A stretch of 64,000 nt of DNA, from assembly GCF_009762325.1 (NCBI RefSeq), contig NZ_CP034348.1, positions 3,354,501 to 3,418,500 of the forward strand, given 5' to 3'. The first letter of the stretch is position 1. The number at the start of each line of letters is the position of its first letter. The notes under the pieces are model-generated. The model searched no databases. It saw only the letters and a program-made list of their open reading frames with translations, and was not told the origin of the DNA. Positions 26,612 through 34,974 of this stretch are shown in pieces. This DNA is from Roseovarius faecimaris. GTDB lineage: Bacteria > Pseudomonadota > Alphaproteobacteria > Rhodobacterales > Rhodobacteraceae. Made by a program: the position numbers and the translations under genes.

Positions 26612-29008
26612 ATGAGCTCACCTTTCAGCGTCTCTTTTGCAAACCCTTCGCGGGTGCTTGGCTTTGCCGGTGAGCTGCTCTCACCGCTGCGAATCCTGCG
26701 CCTGACGATCTGGCCCCTGGCGGTGTTTGCACTGATCGCGGGGGCCTATAACTGGTATGACCTTCAGGCCAATCTCGATCGGGCGCTGAGTACCTTCAAC
26801 TTCTTTCAGAACCTGCTGATCTCGATGGTCACCGCGAACCTGATAAGCCGGTTGGTCATGGGGATGACCATGTCCTACATGGGCGTGCCGCCGCATGAAT
26901 TCGGCCTGCGGCTGCTCTTTGGGGTGATCCCGCGCTTCTATGTCAGCACGGCCGCGATTCAGGCGCTGGATTTTCCGCAACAACGGGTCTGTTACGCCGC
27001 TCCGCTGCTGACACGGCTCGGGCTGTTTGCGTTCGGAGTTCTGATCTGGGTGCTGATGCGCCGCGGCGGGACGGGGGCCGCGGATGCAGCGCTTGTGCTC
27101 GGGGCCACGGGGCTGGGCGCGTTTCTCTTTACCGCCAATCCGCTGTGGCGCGCGGACGGGTACATGTGGATGACGGCGTACTTCCGGATGCCCGATCTGC
27201 GTGAACAATCCTATCGTTTGCTGAGCCTCATCCTGCGCGGCAAACCGATCCCCGAGATGCTGTCGCGGCGGGAAATCCGGGGGCTGCTCTTTTATGCGGT
27301 GGTATCGATCGTGTTCACCACCGTGCTGATCCTGCTGATCCTGTCGACCGTCGCTTTTGCGCTGGAAGAGCAGTTTCGCGGCACCGGGGTGGTCATGTTT
27401 GCGGCGATCCTTGCCATGGTGATGGCCTTTCTGATCAGCCGCCGAAGCCGGGGCCGTGAAAGGCCCGTACAAAAGCGACGGGAGCGCGCCGTTGAAACCT
27501 CGCGCAGGGGCGATATTTCGTGTTACACCACGCCCAAAGATATTTCAGATGAGGCAGAGCCCGACGGTTCTGAAGCCATGGCGCAGCAGCATACAGGCAA
27601 ATCCAACCGCAAACGGCAGGATGCCGCCAAGAACCGGCCCGACGAAACCTCGTCGGAGCTGGAGGATCTTCTTGGCCAGCAGGCCGCGCCCGGTGATGCA
27701 GCCGCCACCGCCGATCTGGATGCCGAGCTTGAAAAGATCCTGGGCCCGTCAGCGGCGGCCCCGGCGCCGAAAAGCGAGTTTGACGAAATTCTCGACGCGG
27801 CCCTGACAGCCCTGCCCGCAGCGGACCCGGAACCGGTTGCGGCCGCGCAGGCCCCGGCCCAGTCGCCTGCGCCCAGGCAAGGCGCCGACGGACGACGCCG
27901 ACAGCCCCCCCAGTCGCCCCCCCGCGCCTCGGATAATCTCGACCATGTGCTCAAGATCGGAAAGGCACGGCGGACACGGGGAAGCCGCCTGCGGGCGCTT
28001 CTGATCTGGGCCCTGCTGCTGGGCGGAATTTACTGGGTGGCAATACAGCCCTACCCGTTTTCGGTGGGAGGAGAGTTCTTCGTGAGCCCGCTGGAGCGGG
28101 TCCAAGTCAGGGCCCGCACGAATGGCGAGATCACCCGCATCCATGTCAACGAAGGCGACTGGGTGACAGAAGGCCAGGTTCTTGCCGAGCTATCGGACTG
28201 GGAGGAAGCCGGGACCGTGGCCCTTCTCGAAGCCGATCTTGAGCGGCTTGAGGCGCAATTGGCCTCGCTTCTGGAAGCGCCCCGCGAGGAAGAGATCCGC
28301 GTGGCTGAACAGGATATCAACGCCGCCAGCGCGCGAGAGGCGCAAGCGCTGGCCGAAAAGAACCGGCAGGAAGGCCTGGTGCAGGCCGGGGCTGCGGCGC
28401 AGAAATCGCTGGAGGAGGCGGAAACACTGCTCAGTCTGGCCACCGCGATGCGTGAGCAGGCGGAGGCGCGGCTGGCGCTACTGAAATCGGACGCCTCTGA
28501 AAGCGAACTGGCAGCGGCCCGGGCCAGTATTGCGCGCAAGACCGAGGAAATCGAATTGAGCAAGCTGCGGCTCAAACACACCAAGATCCTGGCCCCGGCC
28601 GACGGGCAGGTGGTGTCGGCCATGCAGAAGATCGCCGTGGGCACCTTCCTGCGCGAGGGTGACCTTCTGGCAGAGCTTACGGACAGCAGCGTGGTGATGG
28701 CCGAGATCGAGGTGCCGGAAACCGAAATCGACGAAGCCTCCATCGGCGCGGAGGTGACGATGAAGCTCTGGCGGCGGCCCGACGAGGTCATCACCGGAAC
28801 CGTGCAAAGGGTGGCCCCGGTGGCAGAAGAGCGCGAGTTCGGCCGGGTGGTGCGGGTGATTGTCGAGGTGCCGAACCCCGACGGAAAGATCAGCCGCAAC
28901 CTTACCGGCTATGGCAAGATCATCGTCGACGAGCGCCCGGTCTGGGAGGTGTTCAGCCGGGTCTTCATCCGCTTCTTCAAGATCGAGATCTGGAGCTGGC
29001 TGCCCTGA
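26612..29008 (+). CDS. Degenerate M50-like membrane domain fused to HlyD-type adaptor
   Basis: A 798-residue protein. Residues 30-275 hold about six membrane segments and resemble the M50 peptidase domain found fused to HlyD adaptors: FGLRLLFGVIPRFYVSTAA near 97-115 and NPLWRADGY at 176-184, which keeps the third-ligand Asp182. Where HEXXH is expected (about 79-83) the sequence is SRLVM, so no zinc protease site. Residues 276-450 are a disordered Ala/Pro linker. A membrane segment at 460-480 leads to a lipoyl/HlyD module (ARTNGEITRIHVNEGDWV), a long coiled coil at 535-680 and a beta-barrel end. It is divergent from the synthase operon, so it is a candidate envelope-export component. Confidence 0.78.
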   Translation: MSSPFSVSFANPSRVLGFAGELLSPLRILRLTIWPLAVFALIAGAYNWYDLQANLDRALSTFNFFQNLLISMVTANLISRLVMGMTMSYMGVPPHEFGLRLLFGVIPRFYVSTAAIQALDFPQQRVCYAAPLLTRLGLFAFGVLIWVLMRRGGTGAADAALVLGATGLGAFLFTANPLWRADGYMWMTAYFRMPDLREQSYRLLSLILRGKPIPEMLSRREIRGLLFYAVVSIVFTTVLILLILSTVAFALEEQFRGTGVVMFAAILAMVMAFLISRRSRGRERPVQKRRERAVETSRRGDISCYTTPKDISDEAEPDGSEAMAQQHTGKSNRKRQDAAKNRPDETSSELEDLLGQQAAPGDAAATADLDAELEKILGPSAAAPAPKSEFDEILDAALTALPAADPEPVAAAQAPAQSPAPRQGADGRRRQPPQSPPRASDNLDHVLKIGKARRTRGSRLRALLIWALLLGGIYWVAIQPYPFSVGGEFFVSPLERVQVRARTNGEITRIHVNEGDWVTEGQVLAELSDWEEAGTVALLEADLERLEAQLASLLEAPREEEIRVAEQDINAASAREAQALAEKNRQEGLVQAGAAAQKSLEEAETLLSLATAMREQAEARLALLKSDASESELAAARASIARKTEEIELSKLRLKHTKILAPADGQVVSAMQKIAVGTFLREGDLLAELTDSSVVMAEIEVPETEIDEASIGAEVTMKLWRRPDEVITGTVQRVAPVAEEREFGRVVRVIVEVPNPDGKISRNLTGYGKIIVDERPVWEVFSRVFIRFFKIEIWSWLP

Positions 29009-29019
29009 GGCGCCAGGCG

Positions 29020-30189
29020 TCAATCCGCGAGCGGCACCACGGCCACAGGCATGGCATCGGCCCCCAGGGCCTCAAACCCGACAAAGAGCGTTTCTTCGGT
29101 GACATGCAGGCGTGTCACCGCGCCGATGTCGCCAGGCAGATCATGCGGCAGTTCCGTCCAATCCTGAAGGTCGAACGAGGCGAACAGCCGAACCGCGCCG
29201 TTGTAATGCGACAGCTCCGGTGCGACGGCGCGCCGGTCATCCTCGGGCGGGCCCGCATAATCCTGCAGGGCAATGACCGTCAGCACCCCGTCGCTGCCCA
29301 TCGCGCGGAGGGCGGCGTTCTGAACCTGGCCCATCCCCGCGGTCAGCCCGGACGCGGGCAAAAGCAGCCCGCCCGGTGAAAACCGCGGCTGACCGATGAC
29401 CAGATCCCAGCTGCCATCCGGCTTCACGAGCAACAGCTCGGGCCCCCAGAAACCAGCGGGCTGGCGCGGTGAAGCAAGCGCCGCGGTGCCGACAAGAAGC
29501 CCCTTGTCATGCGCCAGCACACCCGCGACAGCGGCATTGACCGCAAAACGTTGCGCGCCGCGACTGATGCATGTCTGTGCCGGCTCGGAGGGCGCGCCGA
29601 GATCCCAGCGGACAACATCGAACCCCGCCACAGGATCGCAGAGCGAAACGAAGAGCGCCCCGCCGATCACCGCGCTTGTGCCGATCTGGCGATGCTCCGA
29701 AAGGTCCAGACCGTCGAGCGACAGGGCGACGGGGGCCGCACCTTCGGGCAACAGATACAGTGACGGCTCGCCTTCCGGCGACCGCCCGCGCACCATCACC
29801 CCGCCCTCGTACCGGCAGATCTGATCGTAGCGCGCAAGCCCCAGCGCGGCCAATGCCGCGGCGACAGGGCGGGCCTTGTCACTTACCGCCACCGGCGGCA
29901 TCGTTTCGCCGATGATCAAATGCAGGTCCGTATCCTGCGTCAGCAGGTCGACCAAAGCCGTTTCCATGTCATCCGGGGTATCGCTGAGCGTGACCGCGGC
30001 GCGCCGTTGCGCACGCGCATCCAAACGCAGCAATTCGATGACCTCGTCCCCGCTTGCGACATCGGTCCGGTGCAGGACGGCAATCGCCCCGCCGCCCGGC
30101 GCGGCGGCAAAGGCCGAAACCGATGTGATCACCGATGCCACGGGTGCGGGGCTGGCGAGGATACTGTCCAACGGGTCCGGTCTGGTCAT
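29020..30189 (-). CDS. Propeller-like protein of the sulfotransferase cluster (copy 1)
   Basis: A 389-residue protein without a signal peptide. The C-terminal half has repeated short strands and resembles the 494-residue protein encoded at 33141-34625: compare GPELLLVKPDGSWDLVIG here with GPELIRIHEDGFWDLIVG there, followed in both by a Pro/Leu-rich SGL or SGY segment. Strand-turn repeats such as LFVSLCDPVAGFDVVRWD and LFVGFEALG suggest a beta-propeller. No catalytic motif is recognised. Its start region is preceded by the sulfotransferase stop with a four-base overlap at 30186-30189, so the two are translationally coupled. Function unknown. Confidence 0.7.
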   Translation of the reverse strand: MTRPDPLDSILASPAPVASVITSVSAFAAAPGGGAIAVLHRTDVASGDEVIELLRLDARAQRRAAVTLSDTPDDMETALVDLLTQDTDLHLIIGETMPPVAVSDKARPVAAALAALGLARYDQICRYEGGVMVRGRSPEGEPSLYLLPEGAAPVALSLDGLDLSEHRQIGTSAVIGGALFVSLCDPVAGFDVVRWDLGAPSEPAQTCISRGAQRFAVNAAVAGVLAHDKGLLVGTAALASPRQPAGFWGPELLLVKPDGSWDLVIGQPRFSPGGLLLPASGLTAGMGQVQNAALRAMGSDGVLTVIALQDYAGPPEDDRRAVAPELSHYNGAVRLFASFDLQDWTELPHDLPGDIGAVTRLHVTEETLFVGFEALGADAMPVAVVPLAD

Positions 30190-31067
30190 GTGTCATACCC
30201 CAGTTGATGCGCCAGCATGCGCGTCTGATCGGCGAAATGCGCGGTTCCGGCACTGACCCATTCCAATGGATCGTCCAGGTTCTCGGGGCGCACGGGACCG
30301 ACGCGGAAATGCGGCTTCTCGACAAAGCCGCGATTGTTGCCCAAACGAGCGTTATCAGGCCCCATCTTCGCGAAAGGAGAGCATTCAGGCTTCATCATCG
30401 CCTCGATCGAGGCGGGATCGGTGGACAGCTCCAGCCACTCGCAGATCTGCGGCAGCACCTGATCGGGGCGTTCCAGGAACCACTCACCCTGAAGGTGCAT
30501 GTACTGCACCGGGTCGAGCCGGGTCGCAAAGGCGCATATGCTGTGGTGCCGTTCCACCCATCTGGCCTCATATTCGGTCTCGGGTACGTCTTTTGGCCGC
30601 CCCGAGGAATGCGCCTTGAAACGAGAGCGGCAGGTGGGCCGCGGATGCCGTGTCAGGTGCAGGTACCTGGCATTGGGAAAGGCGCGATAGATCGCCTCCA
30701 GCCGTTCCTGTTTCGGGTTGGAGGGGCTTTTGTCGATCACGACCTTATCCCCCGACATCTCGCACAGCTCCTGAAAAAGCTGACCGCCGGTTTTGGCGCG
30801 GCGCGCGTCCAGCCATTCGGCCGCCTGTTCGACCGATTCATAGGTCTGTTCGCCGAAAACCAGCTCGGCCACCGCGCGTTTGAGCCCGCTGCTGGCTCCG
30901 GGATGCCCGAAAAAAGGCGTGTCCAGATCCAGGAGCCCTCCCACGGTGCCGCGAACGAACAAATGCACTTCGGGCAGTCCGAACGCCTGTGGGTGCTGTC
31001 CGATCACAGCGCAGACAATCGAAGAGAATGACCCCCCGGGACAAAGAATAAATAACGGCTCACGCAT
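30186..31067 (-). CDS. Sulfotransferase family protein 1
   Basis: A 293-residue cytoplasmic protein of the PAPS-dependent sulfotransferase fold. The 5'-phosphosulfate loop region is FILCPGGSFSSIVCAVIGQHP near the N-terminus, VVIDKSPSN marks strand 2 and LTRHPRPTCRS near 150 is the 3'-phosphate region. The end carries SPFAKMGPDNARLGNN, a motif shared with the two other sulfotransferases in this cluster. The phosphosulfate loop lacks the usual Arg (SFSS without RS), which differs from copies 2 and 3. The ATG at 31067 is taken because the region before it is uninformative and overlaps a gap. It is coupled to the propeller-like gene. Confidence 0.8.
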   Translation of the reverse strand: MREPLFILCPGGSFSSIVCAVIGQHPQAFGLPEVHLFVRGTVGGLLDLDTPFFGHPGASSGLKRAVAELVFGEQTYESVEQAAEWLDARRAKTGGQLFQELCEMSGDKVVIDKSPSNPKQERLEAIYRAFPNARYLHLTRHPRPTCRSRFKAHSSGRPKDVPETEYEARWVERHHSICAFATRLDPVQYMHLQGEWFLERPDQVLPQICEWLELSTDPASIEAMMKPECSPFAKMGPDNARLGNNRGFVEKPHFRVGPVRPENLDDPLEWVSAGTAHFADQTRMLAHQLGYDT

Positions 31068-31093
31068 ATTGAATCGGTCGGTCCTTGCTGTTG

Positions 31094-31990
31094 TCAGACG
31101 CCATAGCCCATCTGCTGGGAAATGGCGATGGTCTCGGGGCGCAGGTGCCGCGCGGGGCTGTCCCAATCCAGCGGGTCGCTGAGCGGCTGTTCGGGAATTT
31201 CGCGCCGTGAATATCCCGGATTCCGCAGAAAGTTGGGATCATTGCCAAAGGGGGCGGCCGCCGGGCCAAGACAGGCATAAGGCGATTGCTCGGGGCGCAG
31301 CATGGCCTCCATATCGGCCGCGCTCGTCTCAAGCCCGAGCCAGGTGCAGATCTGCGGCAGATAGACATCCGGGGCGCGCAGCACATCTTCGCCGCGCACC
31401 GACATGAAGCGGTCCGAGGCAATCCGCGGGGCGACGGTCAGAATGCGGCGGTTGGCCTGATACCAGGCCGTCTCGGGGTCTTTCCGGCCCGGCCCGCGCT
31501 TGGTGCCGGTGCCGCCGCCGGGAAACTTCGTGATCTTGGCGATCGACCGGGTGGTGGCACATGGATGCCGGTAGAGATGCAGAAAATACGCATCCGGGCA
31601 GGTGTCGACAGCGCGGTTGATGGCCTCGTCGCTGAGCACCGTGCTCGGGCTCTTGTCGATCAGGCGAAGCGGGGCAAGGCGCGTGCCCAGATGCTCCATC
31701 ACCCGAACCACCGGCCAGGTCCCGCGCTCGTCCACCCAGGCAATGGCCTGCGCCACGGTGGCGTCGGTCTGCGCGCCGAATTCCACCTGAGCGATGGCGC
31801 GGTATAGCCCATCCAGCGTGCGCGGGCGGACGATCCTGGCGCGACTGACATAGCGCGCCAGAGTGGTTTCCACGAACGGGTTGACCTCAGGCAGAGTATA
31901 AAGCCCGGAATGCTGGCCCAGCATCGATGACACCAGTGACGAAAAGGACCGCATGCAGGTCAGGATGATCAGTGGCGAATGAGCACTCAT
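31094..31990 (-). CDS. Sulfotransferase family protein 2
   Basis: A 298-residue PAPS-dependent sulfotransferase-like protein. It has LTCMRSFSSLVSSMLGQHS at the N-terminus (phosphosulfate loop), LRLIDKSPST in the middle, LYRHPCATTRSI as the 3'-phosphate region and the C-terminal SPYACLGPAAAPFGND motif. No signal peptide is visible, so it acts in the cytoplasm. The acceptor is unknown; the co-location with a lipid/polyketide synthase suggests an acyl or glycolipid hydroxyl. The next gene on the strand, sulfotransferase 1, begins 26 bases downstream. The ATG at 31990 gives a start directly before the first strand; the upstream ATG at 32005 is possible. Confidence 0.84.
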   Translation of the reverse strand: MSAHSPLIILTCMRSFSSLVSSMLGQHSGLYTLPEVNPFVETTLARYVSRARIVRPRTLDGLYRAIAQVEFGAQTDATVAQAIAWVDERGTWPVVRVMEHLGTRLAPLRLIDKSPSTVLSDEAINRAVDTCPDAYFLHLYRHPCATTRSIAKITKFPGGGTGTKRGPGRKDPETAWYQANRRILTVAPRIASDRFMSVRGEDVLRAPDVYLPQICTWLGLETSAADMEAMLRPEQSPYACLGPAAAPFGNDPNFLRNPGYSRREIPEQPLSDPLDWDSPARHLRPETIAISQQMGYGV

Positions 31991-32012
31991 AAAACGACCC
32001 TGCACACCCGGC

Positions 32013-33137
32013 TTAATGGCTCTGGAAGAACCGGGCGATGTAATCCGTGGCGCTGAAGCTCTGGGTCACTTTGACGTTACGCTTGACCTGCCATCTGGCT
32101 GGTTCCGCGCCGGGCCAGGCATGGCCCCCGCCCTGGACCAGGCAGAGCTGAACCGTTTCGCCATTGCCACAGGAGTTGACCGTGCAGCTGGTGTCGCTGG
32201 ACACCCGGAGCGTCTGCGGCGCGCCCGAGCATTGGTTGCCATTGGTGAAGAAGCTGAGACCGCGACTGACCGGGGGCCAGTCATTCGCCGCTGCGGTCAT
32301 GGCCCCGATACCGCCATTCAGCGGCACGTTCTGATCGCTGGTGCCATGAATGTGCAGGACGCTTACGCCCTGAGGATAGGGGCAGTTGGCCGAAGACACT
32401 GTCGCGGCCACGGCGGCCACGGCGGTGATCTGTCCCCGCAGCACACAGGCGGCGCGATAGGCCATCATCCCGCCCTTGGAAAAGCCCATGGCATAGATGC
32501 GGTTCCGGTCGATCGCGTAGTCGCCGGGCACGTTGCGCAAAAGCGCGTCGACAAAGCCCACATCGTCCACGCCCGCATTCTCGGCATATCCGCCCGCCGA
32601 CACGCTCTCGGCATTCCACGAGCCGCGCCCCGGCCGTTTGCGGCCCAGCCCTTGCGGCGCGACAAGCACCATGCCGTACCGGTCCGCCATCTGCCGAAGG
32701 TTCATGCGCTCGACAAAACCGTCCGCACCGCCGCCGCCACCATGAAAGGCCAGCACCATTGGGGCGGGCTGACCTCTGCGGGCCGATGCGGGGGCATAGA
32801 CATAATAGCTGCGCTGCTGGCCACCGACGACGATGCTGCGCGCCTCCATCTGGCCAACCGAGCTGGGTCGGCCCATCACCGGGGTCGTGACAGCCTGTGT
32901 TCCGCCCGTCCGGGCACCGCCGACATAACCGCTTTCGCCCGGCAGCGGTTCATCCGAGAAAATGTCATAGTTCGACGAACCGTAGGAGGAGGGCACCGGT
33001 GCCGGGGCTCTTGCCCTGTCAGTAGAGCCGATGCCTGTACTTCTTGAAATGATTTCAGGCAGGCGCGACGCGCGCTGACAGCCAAGCACCGACACCACCG
33101 TGACCAGCGCCAGGCTCAAAACCAGAAGACGTTTCAT
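32013..33137 (-). CDS. Lipoprotein esterase, PHB-depolymerase/feruloyl-esterase-like
   Basis: A 374-residue exported lipoprotein. The N-terminus has a signal peptide ending in the lipobox SVLGC (Cys20), followed by a Ser/Pro/Gly linker of about 75 residues. The catalytic part (about 95-370) is the LpqC/esterase-PHB type: MVLAFHGGGGGADGF oxyanion region, nucleophile Ser in MGFSKGGMM, and catalytic His in QGGGHAWPG. Several Cys pairs (SSANCPYP, NGNQCSG, TSCTVNSCG) suggest disulphides outside the cytoplasm. It probably cleaves an ester at the cell envelope. It sits in the sulfotransferase run, so it may process or remodel the exported product. Confidence 0.83.
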   Translation of the reverse strand: MKRLLVLSLALVTVVSVLGCQRASRLPEIISRSTGIGSTDRARAPAPVPSSYGSSNYDIFSDEPLPGESGYVGGARTGGTQAVTTPVMGRPSSVGQMEARSIVVGGQQRSYYVYAPASARRGQPAPMVLAFHGGGGGADGFVERMNLRQMADRYGMVLVAPQGLGRKRPGRGSWNAESVSAGGYAENAGVDDVGFVDALLRNVPGDYAIDRNRIYAMGFSKGGMMAYRAACVLRGQITAVAAVAATVSSANCPYPQGVSVLHIHGTSDQNVPLNGGIGAMTAAANDWPPVSRGLSFFTNGNQCSGAPQTLRVSSDTSCTVNSCGNGETVQLCLVQGGGHAWPGAEPARWQVKRNVKVTQSFSATDYIARFFQSH

Positions 33138-33140
33138 GCA

Positions 33141-34625
33141 CTATTCCTCAAAATGGCTGCCAAGCCAGACCTCAAGCCCGCCATTGGGGTTATCCACGTA
33201 GCGGAATTTATTATCGATATCCAAGCCCACTTTGGGCCCGAACGGGTTTACAAAACCTGTTGCGAGCCCGTGGGGCGTGGACTGTAATGTCCGAATACCA
33301 TAGTTGAACTCATTGCCGAAGCCTTGCGTTGTCACCGGCAGCCAGTTTTCGCCGTCGCGACTCCGGTAAAGCTCAGCCCCGGCGCGCAGCTTGATCAGTT
33401 TTTCCATACCGAAACGTTCGATCATCTTGCGGAACGGCGTGGGCCAACGCTCCTGCTCGGAATAGCGGACCATCACCGTCCAGTCGAACGTGCCGACATA
33501 GATCCAGCCGTCATGGCTCTCCATCTGCCAGAAATAGCCGTTGAACATATTGTCAAAGCCGGGCGCATAACCCGACAGCGGCACCTTGCGGCCTACCGGG
33601 GTCTCGCGTTCGGTGCCGACGATCAGATCCCAGAAGCCGTCTTCATGGATACGGATCAGCTCGGGCCCGGCCGGACCGACGCCATTGGCCCGGTCAATGC
33701 CGCCATGCTGAATGCCCGAGCCTGCGTAAACCAGCCCGTCATGCACGGTGAAGGACGCCACCCCCTGATTGAGCTTGCCACGGAAGGCGCCCCGTTCGAC
33801 CACGCATTCCCAGGCGAAGGGCGGGTTGCCCTCAAGCCGGGTGCGCCAGATCTGATAGCCGTCGATATTGGCCGTCCCGGCATAGAGATACTCGCCACAG
33901 CCAACCATCTCGAACACACCGATATTACCCGGATCCCCGAAGGCCGGAGGGTTGATCACCTCCCACTTGCCCTTGGCTGGATCGCGACTGCCGAAGATCA
34001 CCGCATTGCCCGACACATTGGGCATGCCGCCAGCCCTGCCCGTGGGGCTGGTAAAGAGCCAGCCCTTGTGCGGCACGATCAGGCGCAGGGTGATGATGGA
34101 TTTGTCAAATCCCTCGGGCATGGGGATTTCATCGAAGCTCTCCCCATCCGCCGAGCGCAGGATACGGGTGCCGAAGCCGCGCGCCGGGGCGTAGGTGGCG
34201 GTATAGAGGTGCTCTGTGTCGTCGCTTTCGCCCTGAAACACGCACATGCCCCGATACCCCAACTCCCGCGGGAGTTTCTCGCCATCGGCGTCGATCCAGG
34301 GGGATTGGCTGGCCAGAGTCCAGCCGGAATTGGGGGTGCCGGGCGTGGCAGCGGCGGGATCAAAAGCCCAGATTTGCGCGCGCATGTCCTGATCATAGAC
34401 ATAGTCGGGGCACTGGACCGGCCAGCGATCGAGCCGTTTCTGGATCTTGGAGACCTTGAAAAGGCACAGGTTGCTCCGGGTCGTGCCGACATAAAGCCGA
34501 TCCCGGAACCAGGCCATGGAATGCGGGTAGGCGTTGAGCTTGTCGCCAAATCCGTTCATGGCGATACGCTCGAAATGCTTGGAGGCAAGGCCGGGATTGC
34601 GGGCGCGGGGCGGGGCGTCTTTCAT
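33141..34625 (-). CDS. Propeller-like protein of the sulfotransferase cluster (copy 2)
   Basis: A 494-residue protein without a signal peptide. It contains at least six repeats of a strand-turn pattern such as RLYVGTTRSNLCLF, HLYTATYAPARGF, YLYAGTANIDGYQIWR, LVYAGSGIQ and WIYVGTFDWTVMVRY, which is how beta-propellers look. The stretch GPELIRIHEDGFWDLIVG matches the protein at 29020-30189. No catalytic residues are recognised, so it may bind a partner or carbohydrate. The ATG at 34625 follows the 111-residue gene's stop; earlier in-frame codons would overlap that gene, so they are rejected. It lies between the sulfotransferase 3 module and the esterase. Confidence 0.7.
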   Translation of the reverse strand: MKDAPPRARNPGLASKHFERIAMNGFGDKLNAYPHSMAWFRDRLYVGTTRSNLCLFKVSKIQKRLDRWPVQCPDYVYDQDMRAQIWAFDPAAATPGTPNSGWTLASQSPWIDADGEKLPRELGYRGMCVFQGESDDTEHLYTATYAPARGFGTRILRSADGESFDEIPMPEGFDKSIITLRLIVPHKGWLFTSPTGRAGGMPNVSGNAVIFGSRDPAKGKWEVINPPAFGDPGNIGVFEMVGCGEYLYAGTANIDGYQIWRTRLEGNPPFAWECVVERGAFRGKLNQGVASFTVHDGLVYAGSGIQHGGIDRANGVGPAGPELIRIHEDGFWDLIVGTERETPVGRKVPLSGYAPGFDNMFNGYFWQMESHDGWIYVGTFDWTVMVRYSEQERWPTPFRKMIERFGMEKLIKLRAGAELYRSRDGENWLPVTTQGFGNEFNYGIRTLQSTPHGLATGFVNPFGPKVGLDIDNKFRYVDNPNGGLEVWLGSHFEE

Positions 34626-34638
34626 CGCGCGGCCCCTC

Positions 34639-34974
34639 TCAGAACTCGGCCGATTTGCTGCGGCGTTGGGCGTTGATCGCCTCCAGCTCGGCCAGCGTTT
34701 CTTCAAGCAGGATCTCAAGCATGTCGGCCCAGCCTTCCAGCTTGAGCCGGTATTCCTCGGCCTCGGGCGTCTCGGACATTGTGACGGCATCGGGCTGGGC
34801 GAATTGCTGACGCAGCTCATCATAGACCTGGCGCGCCAGCACGGCGAGCTTGGGGTCGCTCATGATCTGCATATAGGTCAGCGTCTGCGGGTCAGCCCCG
34901 TCTTCGCCGGCACCGAATTCAGGCCCGATAAAGGCGCGGTGTTCTTTCGCACGGAGGGAGGGCAGCGTCTTCAT
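34639..34974 (-). CDS. Small hypothetical helical protein
   Basis: A 111-residue acidic protein with no known domain. Helical stretches include LARQVYDELRQQFAQ and WADMLEILLEETLAELEAI. There is no signal peptide. Its start overlaps the sulfotransferase 3 stop by four bases (34971-34974), and its stop is 14 bases before the propeller-like gene, so it is made together with them. It could be a small adaptor of the sulfotransferase or propeller protein. I do not recognise the family. Confidence 0.7.
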   Translation of the reverse strand: MKTLPSLRAKEHRAFIGPEFGAGEDGADPQTLTYMQIMSDPKLAVLARQVYDELRQQFAQPDAVTMSETPEAEEYRLKLEGWADMLEILLEETLAELEAINAQRRSKSAEF

